Below are positions 1 to 9,511 of a stretch of 64,000 bases of DNA, piece by piece. The DNA comes from Mycolicibacterium aubagnense. GTDB lineage: Bacteria > Actinomycetota > Actinomycetes > Mycobacteriales > Mycobacteriaceae. A model generated the notes under the pieces. The model was not told the origin of the DNA, made no database searches, and saw only the letters and a program-made list of their open reading frames with translations. The position numbers were made by a program, and so were the translations under genes. Location: the NCBI RefSeq assembly GCF_010730955.1, contig NZ_AP022577.1:3844001-3908000 (forward strand). Direction: 5' to 3'. How positions within the stretch are numbered: the stretch's first letter is position 1; each line of letters begins with the position of its first letter.

Positions 1-339
1 GTCCTGATCTACCAGGTAATTCAGACCTCCGGGGAGTCCGAACAGCCGTCCGGGCCGGCAGGTGAACCGACGGTGTTGACGACGCATCCGACGACCACCA
101 AGCGGACGACGACTCGCACCACCACGACGACCACGACAACCACGACAACGACGACGGAAACCACGTCGGACACGTCGACCACGGACGAGACCAGCACGAC
201 GTCGTCGACCAGCACCACCACCAGCGGGACCTACACGCCGTCGAGCACCGCCGGGTACGGGACCTACCCCACAACGACCACCACGATCTACAACCCGTAC
301 AGCACGGCAACCACGGTCCCGCCCGCCGGCGTGGGGTAG
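1..339 (+). CDS. C-terminal part of a Thr-rich tailed protein (5' truncated)
   Basis: The reading frame is open from the first base to a TAG at 337-339, so only the last 112 residues are visible. They begin VLIYQVIQTSGESEQPSG and soon turn into an extreme low-complexity tail: a run of 13 consecutive Thr followed by Thr/Ser/Asp/Glu and then Thr/Pro/Tyr-rich sequence ending VPPAGVG. No catalytic or membrane motif can be seen in this fragment. Thr/Pro tails of this kind are common on exported or cell-wall-exposed mycobacterial proteins, or as linkers behind a membrane segment, but the identity lies upstream of the window. It precedes nirB by 127 bp on the same strand and no terminator is obvious between them. 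Confidence 0.6.
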   Translation, partial: VLIYQVIQTSGESEQPSGPAGEPTVLTTHPTTTKRTTTRTTTTTTTTTTTTTETTSDTSTTDETSTTSSTSTTTSGTYTPSSTAGYGTYPTTTTTIYNPYSTATTVPPAGVG

Positions 340-466
340 ATCGCCGCAGGTCTGTGACCGGAGCCACTCACTTCACGGGCCATTTCCGGGCCATGTGAGA
401 AGAGCGTGACGGTCGATTCACACGCGGCAACACAATCCGCAATATCGGCTCCCTACCTTGTGGAGC

Positions 467-2983
467 ATGGACGCGAAGAACCTTGTGGTCGTAGGCCACG
501 GAATGGTCGGCCACCGCCTCGTCGAGGCGCTGCGCTCGCGGGATGCCGCGGGCCAATGGCGCATCACAGTGCTGTCCGAAGAAGCAGACGCCGCTTATGA
601 CCGGGTGGGGCTCACGGGTTACACCGAGCACTGGGACCGGTCGAAGCTGGCGTTGCCCGGCAACGGATATGACGGCGACGGGTTGGTCGACCTGGTGCTG
701 GCCGACAAGGTCGGCGGTATCGACCGCGCTACCAAGACTGTGGTGACCGAGGCGGGCCGCGGCATCGCGTACGACAAGCTGGTGTTGGCCACGGGCTCTT
801 ACGCTTTCGTGCCGCCGGTGCCCGGCCACCAGCTCCCCGGCTGCTTCGTCTACCGCACCCTGGACGACCTGGACGGCATCCGCGCCGCCATGACCCGTTC
901 GGCGGAACGCGGCAACAACACCGGTGTGGTCATCGGTGGTGGTCTGCTCGGCCTGGAAGCGGCGAACGCGTTGCGCCAGTTCGGAATGCAAGCCCACATC
1001 GTCGAGCGGGCACCGCGTCCGATGAACCAGCAGCTCGACGAAGCCGGCGGTGCGCTGCTGGCCCGCATGATCGGCAAGCTGGGCATCTCGGTGCACCTGG
1101 ATGTCGGCACCGACGCCATCGAGCCGCTCGATGAGGGCGTGCGTGTGCTGCTGAGCGACGGCACCCTGATCGACGCCGGCCTGGTCATCTTCGCCGCCGG
1201 CGTGCGTCCGCGGGACGAACTGGCCCGCGACGCCGGTTTGGAGCTGGCCGAACGCGGTGGCGTCCTGACCGACCTGTCCTGTGTGACAAGCGATCCCGAC
1301 ATCTACGCGATCGGTGAGGTAGCCGCCGTCGAGGGCCGGTGCTACGGCCTGGTCGGTCCCGGCTACACCACCGCCGAGGTGGTCGCCGACCGCCTGCTCG
1401 GTGGCGCTGCGGAATTCCCCGAGGCCGACATGTCGACCAAGCTGAAGCTGCTCGGCGTCGACGTCGCGAGTTTCGGTGACGCCCAAGGTGTTACGCCCGA
1501 CTGCCTGCAGGTCGTGGTCAACGACCCGGTAAAGCAGACCTATGCCAAGCTGGTGCTGTCCGACGACGCCCAGACCCTCTTGGGTGGCATCCTGGTCGGT
1601 GACGCGTCATCGTACGGCGTGCTGCGCCCGATGGTCGGCGAGGCGCTGCCCGGCGATCCGCTGGCACTGATCGCTCCGGCCGGATCCGGAGAGGGGGCGA
1701 GCGCACTCGGCGTGGGCGCCCTGCCGGACACCGCGCAGATCTGCTCCTGCAACAACGTCACCAAGGGCGACCTGTGCGGCGCGATCGAAGGCGGTTGCTC
1801 GGACGTCGCCGGACTGAAGGCCTGCACCAAGGCCGGAACCTCGTGTGGCTCTTGCGTTCCGCTGCTCAAGCAGCTCCTGGAGGCCCAAGGCGTCGAGCAG
1901 TCCAAGGCGCTGTGCGAGCACTTCCCGCAGTCGCGGGCCGAGCTCTTCGAGATCATCTCGGCCACCGAGATCCGGAAGTTCTCCGGCCTGATCGAGAAGT
2001 TCGGCACCGGAAAGGGTTGTGACATCTGCAAACCCGCCGTCGCCTCGATCCTGGCATCGACCAGCAGCGGTCACATCCTCGACGGCGAGCAGGCCGCACT
2101 GCAGGACTCCAACGACCACTTCCTGGCCAACATCCAGAAGAACGGCAGTTACTCGGTGGTCCCGCGCGTTCCGGGCGGCGACATCAGCCCGGAGCAGCTG
2201 ATCCTGATCGGTGAGATCGCCAGGGATTTCGGGCTTTACACCAAGATCACCGGTGGTCAGCGGATCGACATGTTCGGTGCGCGGGTGGACCAGCTGCCGG
2301 AAATCTGGCGGCGCCTGGTCGACGGCGGCATGGAATCCGGGCAGGCGTACGGCAAGTCGCTGCGCACCGTCAAGAGCTGCGTCGGCACCGACTGGTGCCG
2401 ATACGGACAGCAGGATTCGGTGCAGATGGCCATCGATCTGGAGCTGCGCTACCGCGGCCTGCGCTCGCCGCACAAGATCAAGATGGGCGTCTCGGGCTGC
2501 GCCCGGGAGTGCGCGGAAGCCCGTGGCAAGGACGTCGGCGTCATCGCCACCGAGACCGGCTGGAACCTGTACGTCGGCGGCAACGGCGGGATGACGCCCG
2601 CCCACGCGCAGCTGCTGGCCGGCGACCTCGACGACGAGACCCTGGTCCGCTACATCGACCGGTTCCTGATGTTCTACATCCGCACCGCCGATCGGCTGCA
2701 GCGCACTGCCCCGTGGGTCGATCAGATGGGCCTCGACCACGTCCGCGACGTCGTGTGCAACGACTCACTGGGTCTGGCAAGCGAATTCGAAGCCGCCATG
2801 GAACGGCACGTCGACGGCTATTCGTGCGAGTGGAAGGGCGTGCTGGACGACAAGGCCAAGCTGACCCAGTTCGTCTCGTTCGTCAACGCGCCCGACGTCG
2901 CCGACCCGACCATCGCGTTCACTGAACGCAACGGCCGCAAGGTGCCGATCGGCATGCCCACCGTCCCGCCCGCCAAGAGCTGA
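467..2983 (+). CDS. nirB: Assimilatory nitrite reductase [NAD(P)H] large subunit
   Basis: Reduces nitrite to ammonium with NAD(P)H, using FAD, iron-sulfur clusters and siroheme. Domain order is canonical: an N-terminal FAD/NAD(P) oxidoreductase with a dinucleotide motif near residue 8 (GHGMVG) and a second one near residue 155 (GGGLLGLEAANAL); a BFD-like [2Fe-2S] domain around residues 425-475 with the Cys pattern CSCNN...CTKAGTSCGSC; then the nitrite/sulfite reductase ferredoxin-like and siroheme domains. The siroheme-[4Fe-4S] ligands are visible as CVGTDWC (C-x5-C, about residue 640) and GCARECAE (C-x3-C, about residue 680). The protein is 838 residues from the ATG at 467, close to the usual 830-850. 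A TTG three codons upstream (458) is in frame but less likely. It is followed after 13 bp by nirD. In mycobacteria nirBD answers to nitrogen regulation, but no clear GlnR site was recognised here. Confidence 0.95.
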   Translation: MDAKNLVVVGHGMVGHRLVEALRSRDAAGQWRITVLSEEADAAYDRVGLTGYTEHWDRSKLALPGNGYDGDGLVDLVLADKVGGIDRATKTVVTEAGRGIAYDKLVLATGSYAFVPPVPGHQLPGCFVYRTLDDLDGIRAAMTRSAERGNNTGVVIGGGLLGLEAANALRQFGMQAHIVERAPRPMNQQLDEAGGALLARMIGKLGISVHLDVGTDAIEPLDEGVRVLLSDGTLIDAGLVIFAAGVRPRDELARDAGLELAERGGVLTDLSCVTSDPDIYAIGEVAAVEGRCYGLVGPGYTTAEVVADRLLGGAAEFPEADMSTKLKLLGVDVASFGDAQGVTPDCLQVVVNDPVKQTYAKLVLSDDAQTLLGGILVGDASSYGVLRPMVGEALPGDPLALIAPAGSGEGASALGVGALPDTAQICSCNNVTKGDLCGAIEGGCSDVAGLKACTKAGTSCGSCVPLLKQLLEAQGVEQSKALCEHFPQSRAELFEIISATEIRKFSGLIEKFGTGKGCDICKPAVASILASTSSGHILDGEQAALQDSNDHFLANIQKNGSYSVVPRVPGGDISPEQLILIGEIARDFGLYTKITGGQRIDMFGARVDQLPEIWRRLVDGGMESGQAYGKSLRTVKSCVGTDWCRYGQQDSVQMAIDLELRYRGLRSPHKIKMGVSGCARECAEARGKDVGVIATETGWNLYVGGNGGMTPAHAQLLAGDLDDETLVRYIDRFLMFYIRTADRLQRTAPWVDQMGLDHVRDVVCNDSLGLASEFEAAMERHVDGYSCEWKGVLDDKAKLTQFVSFVNAPDVADPTIAFTERNGRKVPIGMPTVPPAKS

Positions 2984-2996
2984 TCAGGAGACCCCG

Positions 2997-3386
2997 ATGA
3001 CTCTCAACGACCTTGCCGAAGTTACTCAGTACCAAGACCGTTCGGAGTGGACCGCCGTCTGCTCGTACCACCGGCTGGTGCCCGGACGTGGCGCCGGGGT
3101 GCTGCTGCCCGACGGCAGTCAGGCGGCGTTGTTCCGACTGCACGACGGGTCGCTGTATGCGGTGGGCAACATCGACCCGTTCTCCGGCGCGGCAGTGATG
3201 TCGCGGGGTCTCGTCGGCGACCGGGGCGGCCGCGTGTGCGTGCAGAGCCCCATCAAGAAACAGGCCTTCGCCCTGGATGACGGTGTCTGCCTTGATGATC
3301 CCTCGGTGAGCCTGCCGGTCTACCCGATCCGGGTGTGGGCCGGGCTGGTCGAGATCGGACCGCTGGGAGTCGACGTAGCTGCTTGA
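2997..3386 (+). CDS. nirD: Nitrite reductase small subunit
   Basis: A 129-residue Rieske-fold partner of NirB. The sequence shows the expected beta-rich pattern (GVLLPDGSQAALFRLHDGSLYAVGN, then a segment ending SPIKKQAFALDDG, then LPVYPIRVWAGLVEIGP). As in other NirD proteins the two Cys-x-His cluster ligands of true Rieske proteins are missing, so it should be a structural or electron-path subunit without its own cluster. AGGAG at 2986-2990 sits seven bases before the ATG, and the gene follows nirB by 13 bp, so it is read as one operon with it. It ends 14 bp before the stop of a convergent membrane-protein gene. Confidence 0.93.
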   Translation: MTLNDLAEVTQYQDRSEWTAVCSYHRLVPGRGAGVLLPDGSQAALFRLHDGSLYAVGNIDPFSGAAVMSRGLVGDRGGRVCVQSPIKKQAFALDDGVCLDDPSVSLPVYPIRVWAGLVEIGPLGVDVAA

Positions 3387-3400
3387 GTGACGGTGGTCCG

Positions 3401-4213
3401 TCAGCGCGTGCAGCTGTTGTCCTCGATGGTCTGCACCACCCAGTACGCCGTGAACTCGACGATCAGCGCAATCTCGGCGATCAACACGGCGTGGTTGAAG
3501 CCATCGAGGGTGAGGTGCAGCGCCACGGTGGTGAGCAGGGTGCCGGCCATCAGCAGTGAGATCGTCTGGTAGGCACCGCGGTATCGACTTCCGCATGACG
3601 GGGCGCTGCCGAAGGCCGAGCTGAACACCGTCAGCACGGTGGCGCCGAACATCCCGGCCGCGGCGACGCCATGGGCATTGACCTGGAACCAGTCCGGAGC
3701 GACGAGCAGAACCACGACACCCGTCCCGAGCACCGCGCGCTGCAGCCACCTCGCGGCGGAACCCAGCACGGTGTCGGGCTGGCCGGGCCGGAACAACAAC
3801 CACGATGCGACGCGCGAACCGGCGAGCACCACCGTGACCGTCCAGGCGTTGAACAGCACGGCCGCCCCGGTCTTCACGGCCACGGGATCGGTTGTGCCGC
3901 ACTGTAGTACGGGTCGCGTCGTGGGGACGACGGCGATCACGAAGGCCAGCACCCCGGCCAGGTTGAGCAAGGTGTTCTCGGTGTCGCTGGCACCCTGGTA
4001 GACGATGAGCATGGCGCCGATGGCGAACAGCACCCCGATGAAGACGGCATGCGCGGTGGTGAAGTAGTAGGCGCTGATCGAGGTCTGCCAGCACGTGGCG
4101 TGCGCGCGCTCGACGGCCAGCGCCGCACCCAGCAGGACGGCCATGACCACCATGCCGCCGCGAAGGAACCGGTAGGTGTCCAGCGCTACGTCGTTGCCCG
4201 TCCGCTTGGCCAT
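3401..4213 (-). CDS. Polytopic membrane protein of unknown function
   Basis: A 270-residue protein with about seven hydrophobic helices, for example GGMVVMAVLLGAALAVERA near the N terminus, AVFIGVLFAIGAMLIVYQG, LAGVLAFVIAVV, LFNAWTVTVVLAGS, AVLGTGVVVLLVAP, and a pair near the C terminus ending in IEFTAYWVVQTIED. Four Cys occur, mostly in loops (ATCWQTS, LQCGTTD, PSCGSRY, NSCTR), which could form disulfides. The ATG at 4213 has TGGAG a few bases upstream. It is convergent with nirD and stands 50 bp downstream of the large LuxR regulator on the same strand, so co-transcription with that gene is possible. I do not recognise the family and assign no function. Confidence 0.7.
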   Translation of the reverse strand: MAKRTGNDVALDTYRFLRGGMVVMAVLLGAALAVERAHATCWQTSISAYYFTTAHAVFIGVLFAIGAMLIVYQGASDTENTLLNLAGVLAFVIAVVPTTRPVLQCGTTDPVAVKTGAAVLFNAWTVTVVLAGSRVASWLLFRPGQPDTVLGSAARWLQRAVLGTGVVVLLVAPDWFQVNAHGVAAAGMFGATVLTVFSSAFGSAPSCGSRYRGAYQTISLLMAGTLLTTVALHLTLDGFNHAVLIAEIALIVEFTAYWVVQTIEDNSCTR

Positions 4214-4262
4214 GTCTCCAGTATGGGCCGCACCGGCTCGTCCGATGAGACCCGTCGGAGGG

Positions 4263-6875
4263 CTATTGCATGGTCGGTTTTTGCAGGGCGCGGGCGACGG
4301 CTTGGGCCCGGGTGCTCACGCCGAGTTTGGCCAGCACGGCCTGGATATGGTTGTCGGCGGTCTTGGTGCTGATGTGCAGGGTGGCGGCGATGTCGGCGGT
4401 GTTGTGCCCGGCGGTGAGTAGTTCGAGCACCTCTCGTTGGCGGCGGGTCAACCCGTCGGGGTCAGCCAGGGTCTGACCGTATGGGCCGCGGCGGGTACGC
4501 CCGCGCAGCGCGGCCAGGCGCTGTTGGGCGCGACGGGCAGCGGCCCGCGCCCCGAGTCGGCGGAAGGTGTCGTGCGCTGATTGCACCGCGACGATATCGC
4601 CACCGAGCTGCGCGATGGCCGCCTCGTACCGGCAGCCCCGACGGGTCCATTCCGCAGCCGCGGCCCGCCAGTCTCCGGTGATCTCCAGGTGAAAAGGGGT
4701 GATCGGGTTTTCGACGGCGACAGGCGTTGCGGCGCCGGATAATTGCGCCCAGCGATGCAGCGGGCCGATCAGCCACGGATCGGCCTTGTCCTGGAGGGTG
4801 GCCAGGGCGGTCTGCGCCTCGGTGCGGGCGTCGTCGTCGTCGCCGGCCAACCAGGCGATCTCGGCCCGGGCAGCCCACACCGGAAAGAGCCGGAGATGGT
4901 CGGACAGGGGTACGACGGCGGTGTCATCGAGTAGGGACACGACGGGTTGCTCGCCGCGGCGGGCGTCGATGAGGGCAACGGTCAACCGCGGCAACGCCCG
5001 ATTCACCGCGGCCAACCCTGGTCTGGTCAGCACATCCTCCGCCGCCGAGCGCGCGCTGTCCCAGTTACCGCGATGCAAATCGAGCAGCGCTGCGACGCCA
5101 AGATTCAACGCCTCGAAGGTGAACAGATCACGTTCCCGGGAATGCCTGAAGGCCTCCGTGAGGTGATTCTCGGCCCGCTCCAGGTCATGGTGCATCGCGG
5201 CGAACCCGCACACACAGGTCCCGAGCACCCCCGCGTGTTCGCCACGAACGTCGGCGGCCATCACATCGCGCCACGCCGCTTCCAAGTGATCCCATCCGGT
5301 GTCGGTACGCAATACGCGGGCCAGGGCGGCGTAGCCGCCGGCTTGGGCGACGGTCACGTCGTCACCGAGCTGGGCGCCCACGCTCAGCGCTTGGGTGAGG
5401 TAGTCATCAGCGGCCGGGTCGAAACCCCACACACTCACCTGGGCCATGTTCACCAGAGCTGAGGCCAGCTGCGGGCTGGGGCCGGCATCGCGGGCGAGCT
5501 CCAGCGAAGCCAGTGCCGCCTGAGCGGCCTCACCCGTGCGGCCCATCCCCCACAGTTCGTGGGAGAGCCAGCGCAGATCCTCGGCCTCGGCGAGTCGGTG
5601 GCCGAGACGGTGCCGCAACGTCGCCGCTTCTCGCCAGGACGCCACCGCCGCCTCTGCGAGCCCGCAGGCATAGGTGGCAAACGCGTGGTGTTCGAGCCAG
5701 ACGGCGCGCTCCTCGTCGGGGATGGTGCCGGCGAAGCGCAGCGCAAGCTCGTACAGCTCGGCGGCTTCACGGTTCGCCCCCAGCGCCAACGCCCGCTCGG
5801 CGGCCGGTGGCGCGTACCGGATGACTGCGTCGGCATCACCGGCCCGCTGAGCGTGAAATGCCAACGCCGCCAGGGTATCCGGATCGATCGGCGGTTCAGT
5901 CAGGACCGCCAGCGTCCGCTTGTGCAGAACTCGGCGCTCATAGTCAGGTATCTGGTCGGCGGTGGCACGGCGAGCCAGCTCGTGGCGGAACCCGATCGTG
6001 TCTCCGTCGGCCACCAGCACCCCCGCGTCGAGGCATTCAGCCAGTCCGGTGCCCGCCGCTGGGCAGATCTTCTCCAGCAAGGCGACGGCAGTGCGCGGGC
6101 CGCAGATCGCCACCGCATCAGCGGTCTCGCGGGCGGCCGGCGAAAGCCGGCCCTGCCGGCCGCGTACCGCCTCGGTGATGCTGCGCGGCAAGTCGTGCCG
6201 ACTCAGCGCGACCGGGCCGGCGGCCAGCACCTCGGCGACGAAAAATGGGTTTCCGCCGGTGAGTTGGTGCAGCTGTTCGGCATTGACGCCGCGGCCGGTG
6301 GCAAGCTGGGCCACGGCCCGAGGACTCAGCGGTTTCAGCCGGATCCGGCTGACCGCCGCACACGTGGCGATATCGCCCAGGGCAACCGCCAGCGGGTGTT
6401 GGCGGTCCAGCTCATCGTCGCGGTAGGACACCGCCAACAGCAGCGGCAGCGATTCGATGCGTCGGGCCACAAACCGCAGAAGGTCCAGGGTGGCACCGTC
6501 GGCCCAGTGGGCGTCTTCGATCACCCATACCCACCGGTTCCCGTCGCGCAGCAACCCCAGCAACCGCCGGTAGAGCGTCCCGCTGTCACCGGATCGGATC
6601 GCCGCATCCAGCGCATTCGCCGCGTCCGGGCCCACCCCGGTCAAGGCGTCGATCAGCGGACCCAACGGCCGCGGTGTGGTCAGCGGGTCGCACCAACCCC
6701 GCAACACCCGCATCGAGGAATCAATCGCGGCCGAAAAGTGGCTCAGGACAGCGGTCTTGCCGATGCCGGCCTCGCCGCTCACCAGCACCAGCCGACCATC
6801 GCCGCCGCGCGAAACCTGTTGCGCGACCGCGTCCAGCTCGGTCAGCACCTCCCGACGCTCCAGTAACCGCTGCAC
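4263..6875 (-). CDS. Large ATP-binding LuxR-family transcriptional regulator
   Basis: An 870-residue MalT/LAL-type regulator. The N terminus has the AAA ATPase arrangement: a Walker A motif GEAGIGKT around residues 33-40, and a Walker B-like WVWVIEDAHWADGATL around residue 120. A long helical middle region (roughly residues 330-740, repeated EAAELYELALRFAG-like helices) looks like TPR-type sensor repeats. The last ~65 residues form a LuxR helix-turn-helix beginning LTRRQREVLELLTAG. Such proteins use ATP and an effector to activate transcription. The start is a GTG at 6875 with GGGAG about ten bases upstream. It is divergent from the YVTN beta-propeller gene, which makes that gene the nearest candidate target, but this is inference only. 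Confidence 0.88.
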   Translation of the reverse strand: MQRLLERREVLTELDAVAQQVSRGGDGRLVLVSGEAGIGKTAVLSHFSAAIDSSMRVLRGWCDPLTTPRPLGPLIDALTGVGPDAANALDAAIRSGDSGTLYRRLLGLLRDGNRWVWVIEDAHWADGATLDLLRFVARRIESLPLLLAVSYRDDELDRQHPLAVALGDIATCAAVSRIRLKPLSPRAVAQLATGRGVNAEQLHQLTGGNPFFVAEVLAAGPVALSRHDLPRSITEAVRGRQGRLSPAARETADAVAICGPRTAVALLEKICPAAGTGLAECLDAGVLVADGDTIGFRHELARRATADQIPDYERRVLHKRTLAVLTEPPIDPDTLAALAFHAQRAGDADAVIRYAPPAAERALALGANREAAELYELALRFAGTIPDEERAVWLEHHAFATYACGLAEAAVASWREAATLRHRLGHRLAEAEDLRWLSHELWGMGRTGEAAQAALASLELARDAGPSPQLASALVNMAQVSVWGFDPAADDYLTQALSVGAQLGDDVTVAQAGGYAALARVLRTDTGWDHLEAAWRDVMAADVRGEHAGVLGTCVCGFAAMHHDLERAENHLTEAFRHSRERDLFTFEALNLGVAALLDLHRGNWDSARSAAEDVLTRPGLAAVNRALPRLTVALIDARRGEQPVVSLLDDTAVVPLSDHLRLFPVWAARAEIAWLAGDDDDARTEAQTALATLQDKADPWLIGPLHRWAQLSGAATPVAVENPITPFHLEITGDWRAAAAEWTRRGCRYEAAIAQLGGDIVAVQSAHDTFRRLGARAAARRAQQRLAALRGRTRRGPYGQTLADPDGLTRRQREVLELLTAGHNTADIAATLHISTKTADNHIQAVLAKLGVSTRAQAVARALQKPTMQ

Positions 6876-7114
6876 CCCACCGGCTCCCGCGTTCAGCCGC
6901 TGTTGACGGCGTCGAAAAATAGGGGAAACGCCTCATGAACCGAGGCCGTCGGCCGACGCACACTAGCTAGCGGGCGCCCCGGAGGGCGCACGGCGATCAG
7001 CACCGCACATAGGGACATGATGCGACTTCACTGTAATCGCCGCGCCCCTTGGTCGCGCCCCGACCGGTGCACGGCACTGGGGCATGTGTGGTCAACGGAC
7101 GGAGGTCGAGACAG

Positions 7115-9043
7115 ATGAGTCGTCACCGAATCGCCAACCGCGCGAAGGCCTCAAGGCTGGCGCAACGCCGTACCACCACAGGTCATCGCGACGCGCGCGA
7201 GCTTCGGCACCACGGCGAAATCGCCGCCTGGCTGGGTGCCGGCGTGCTCACCCTCGGTGTCGGCACGGCCGTTGCCGCGCCGGCAGTCGCCTACGCCGAC
7301 ACCACCCACCACAGTGGCTCCACACCGACGGGCAGTGATCCGTCGGGCCCGAAGTCAGGGTCCACCACCGGCACGCGGCCCCTGACGATGGCGAGGGGCC
7401 TCGGACGGTTGCCCCGTGTTGCAGCGACCACCAAGAACGTGCCGGCCGCCGACACGTCGACAACGACGCAGCCCACCCCGGCGAGCGAGAAGCGGTTGAC
7501 GCCGGCCGCTGCCGGCGGCCACCCCGGTACCAGCGGGCCGAGCAACGGACCGTCGACGAGGACCGCGACAACACCGCCCCCGACCGGCTCGACGCCCCGG
7601 CTCCATCCCACCGTGCTGTCCGCGGCCGTACCTACAACGTCGCCACTCGCTGCGGTCAGCACACCGCCGGTCACCGCCCCGGTCGCCTCGGTTTCGCCGT
7701 GGCAGCCGCTGATCAACCTCATCGCCAATACGCTGGTGACGTTCACCGGGATGAATCCCACCACCCCGACCCCGGCTGCGGGCAACATCCTGCAGCTGGT
7801 GGCGTACTCGGCGGCGCGCTGGCTGGAAGACACCTTCAATCCGGCCGGTATCCCCCAAGCGGGTACGCCCACCGTCGGTGCCCCCGACACGGTGACCGGC
7901 ACGGTGACCGGGCATGTGGTGTTCACCGACGCCGCGGGCGCCCCGCTGACCTACCGCGCCAGCACCGACCCCTCGCAGGGCACGGTCACCATCAACTCCG
8001 ACGGCGTTTACACCTACACCCCCACCGACGCGGCACGGCTCGGGGCACTGGGCGGCGGCGCCGGGGAAATCAGGATCATTGCCTACAACGATGTGCAGAG
8101 CAGCGCCATAGCCGTCGCCGTGCCGGTCTCCCCGCCGACCTTGGCCAACGTCACCATCCCGGTCAGCGGAGGACCGCAACTTCTGGCGCTGAATTCCAGC
8201 GGCGGCGAACTGGTGGTCAGCGACACCACCGGCAACACCGTGTCGGTCATCAACACCCATACCCGCGCAGTTGTCGCCACCATTCCCGTCAGCCAGCTTC
8301 CCGCCGGAGTCGCGGTCAGTCCCGACGGTACCGTCGCCTACGTCGCCAGCCATGACACCGTCTCGGTCGTGGCACTGGCGAACAACACCGTCGTCGCCAC
8401 CATCCCCTTCAACTCCTTGAGCCCACAATTTGTGACGTTCACACCCGACGGCAAGACGGTTTGGGTCGACGTCCTGCCCAATTCGAATGCGTTCAATGTG
8501 GCTTCGATCAACACGTCCACCGACACCATCACCTCGTTCAACACCGTCGGTGACGGCACCGGAATGTTCGGCATGATCGCGCTCGACCCCAAGGGATGCG
8601 GAGGGCAAGGCTGCCTGTACGTCCCCGATGTGCTGCACGCTGCGGTCGACGTGATGAGCCTCGGCAACAAAACCACCATCGCCTCGATCGGCGTCGGCCA
8701 GCATCCCGGCGGCGCAGCCCTCAGCCCCGACGACGGCCGGCTCTATGTCACGAACATCTCCGACAACACGGTCTCGGTCATCAACACCGCCACCAACACC
8801 GTGATCGCCACAGTGCCGGTCGGCAAAAACCCGACAGGCGTGGCAGTGAGTCCCGACGGCAGTGTCGTCTATGTGGCTGACGCTCTGAGCAATACCGTCA
8901 CGGCGATCAACACCGCAACCAACGCGGTCATCACCACCATCCCAGCCGGTAACGACCCGGTTGGTTTGACCATCAGCCCCGACGGCACCCAGCTTTACGT
9001 CGCAGACATGGCGGGCAACACCGTATCGGTGATCAGCGTCTAG
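7115..9043 (+). CDS. Exported YVTN-type seven-bladed beta-propeller protein
   Basis: A 642-residue protein. The ATG at 7115 is preceded by a strong GGAGGT (7101-7106), which decides against the open frame reaching back to 7049. A basic N region is followed by a hydrophobic stretch (AAWLGAGVLTLGVGTAVAA, about residues 37-56) ending in AYADT, a long secretion signal. Next come a Pro/Thr/Ser linker to about residue 190, a short bacterial-Ig/VCBS-like module near residues 255-315 (GHVVFTDAAGAPLTYRAST, VYTYTPTDAARL), and seven repeats of the type AVSPDG-x-VYVAD-x-NTVSVINTATNTVIATIPVG from about residue 342 to the end, enough to close a seven-blade propeller. Such propellers sit in the envelope and bind partners, but the ligand is unknown. 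It is divergent from the LuxR regulator and followed by a small exported Cys-rich protein. Confidence 0.88.
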   Translation: MSRHRIANRAKASRLAQRRTTTGHRDARELRHHGEIAAWLGAGVLTLGVGTAVAAPAVAYADTTHHSGSTPTGSDPSGPKSGSTTGTRPLTMARGLGRLPRVAATTKNVPAADTSTTTQPTPASEKRLTPAAAGGHPGTSGPSNGPSTRTATTPPPTGSTPRLHPTVLSAAVPTTSPLAAVSTPPVTAPVASVSPWQPLINLIANTLVTFTGMNPTTPTPAAGNILQLVAYSAARWLEDTFNPAGIPQAGTPTVGAPDTVTGTVTGHVVFTDAAGAPLTYRASTDPSQGTVTINSDGVYTYTPTDAARLGALGGGAGEIRIIAYNDVQSSAIAVAVPVSPPTLANVTIPVSGGPQLLALNSSGGELVVSDTTGNTVSVINTHTRAVVATIPVSQLPAGVAVSPDGTVAYVASHDTVSVVALANNTVVATIPFNSLSPQFVTFTPDGKTVWVDVLPNSNAFNVASINTSTDTITSFNTVGDGTGMFGMIALDPKGCGGQGCLYVPDVLHAAVDVMSLGNKTTIASIGVGQHPGGAALSPDDGRLYVTNISDNTVSVINTATNTVIATVPVGKNPTGVAVSPDGSVVYVADALSNTVTAINTATNAVITTIPAGNDPVGLTISPDGTQLYVADMAGNTVSVISV

Positions 9044-9103
9044 ACAGGCCGCAACTCAACACCCCTGAATCGTCATCCGACGTCGGCGAAGGGACGCGAT
9101 GCA

Positions 9104-9484
9104 ATGGCACACCACACTGTCAAGGGAATACTCGCCGCAGCTCTGCTGTCGGGCGCCGTCGCGGCCGCTGTCATTCCCGGCGCCGGCACCGCTCACGCCC
9201 GGGGCTGGCCCGGCTGCCCCGGTGACCCCAAGGGGCCATGCCGCTGGTGTCCCGGCGACCCTCCCGTACGGACCGGCAACATGGTCAACGACCCGGTCAT
9301 CTGGGACACCAGCGTCTGCCACACCTACTTTTACGTGAATATGGGAGACGGCAACGTCGCCAAGGAAATCTGGGATGGCGACAATCCGCCGGCGCCGCCG
9401 CCTCCACCGCCCCCGATGCCGGGCAGCATCACCACCCGTGAGCAATGCGAGCAGATTCTAGGGATGTTCTGTCCGCACGCCTGA
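9104..9484 (+). CDS. Small Cys-rich exported protein
   Basis: A 126-residue protein with a clear Sec signal: HHTVKGILAAALLSGAVAAAV followed by an AHA-type cleavage site near residue 32. The mature part has six Cys (PGCPGD, GPCRWCPGD, TSVCHT, REQCEQI, GMFCPHA) that could pair in disulfides, a Pro run (PPAPPPPPPPMPG), and ends CPHA. AAGGGA lies about nine bases before the ATG. It follows the YVTN protein by 60 bp on the same strand and may be co-transcribed with it. It is convergent with the SirB-like gene, 27 bp away. Similar small exported proteins are common in mycobacteria, but no function is recognised. Confidence 0.75.
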   Translation: MAHHTVKGILAAALLSGAVAAAVIPGAGTAHARGWPGCPGDPKGPCRWCPGDPPVRTGNMVNDPVIWDTSVCHTYFYVNMGDGNVAKEIWDGDNPPAPPPPPPPMPGSITTREQCEQILGMFCPHA

Positions 9485-9511
9485 CCCCAATCCGTCGGCC
9501 GACAGTATTGT

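Noticed and set aside
406..421. GTGAC-n6-TTCAC upstream of nirB as a GlnR or similar site
   Set aside because: The spacing and half-sites do not match the GlnR a/b box pattern (GTnAC and GAAAC) well enough to call.
2919..4094. A 391-residue minus-strand frame overlapping nirD and the membrane protein
   Set aside because: Shadow frame: composition is Arg/His/Gly-rich and it covers two genes with strong evidence.
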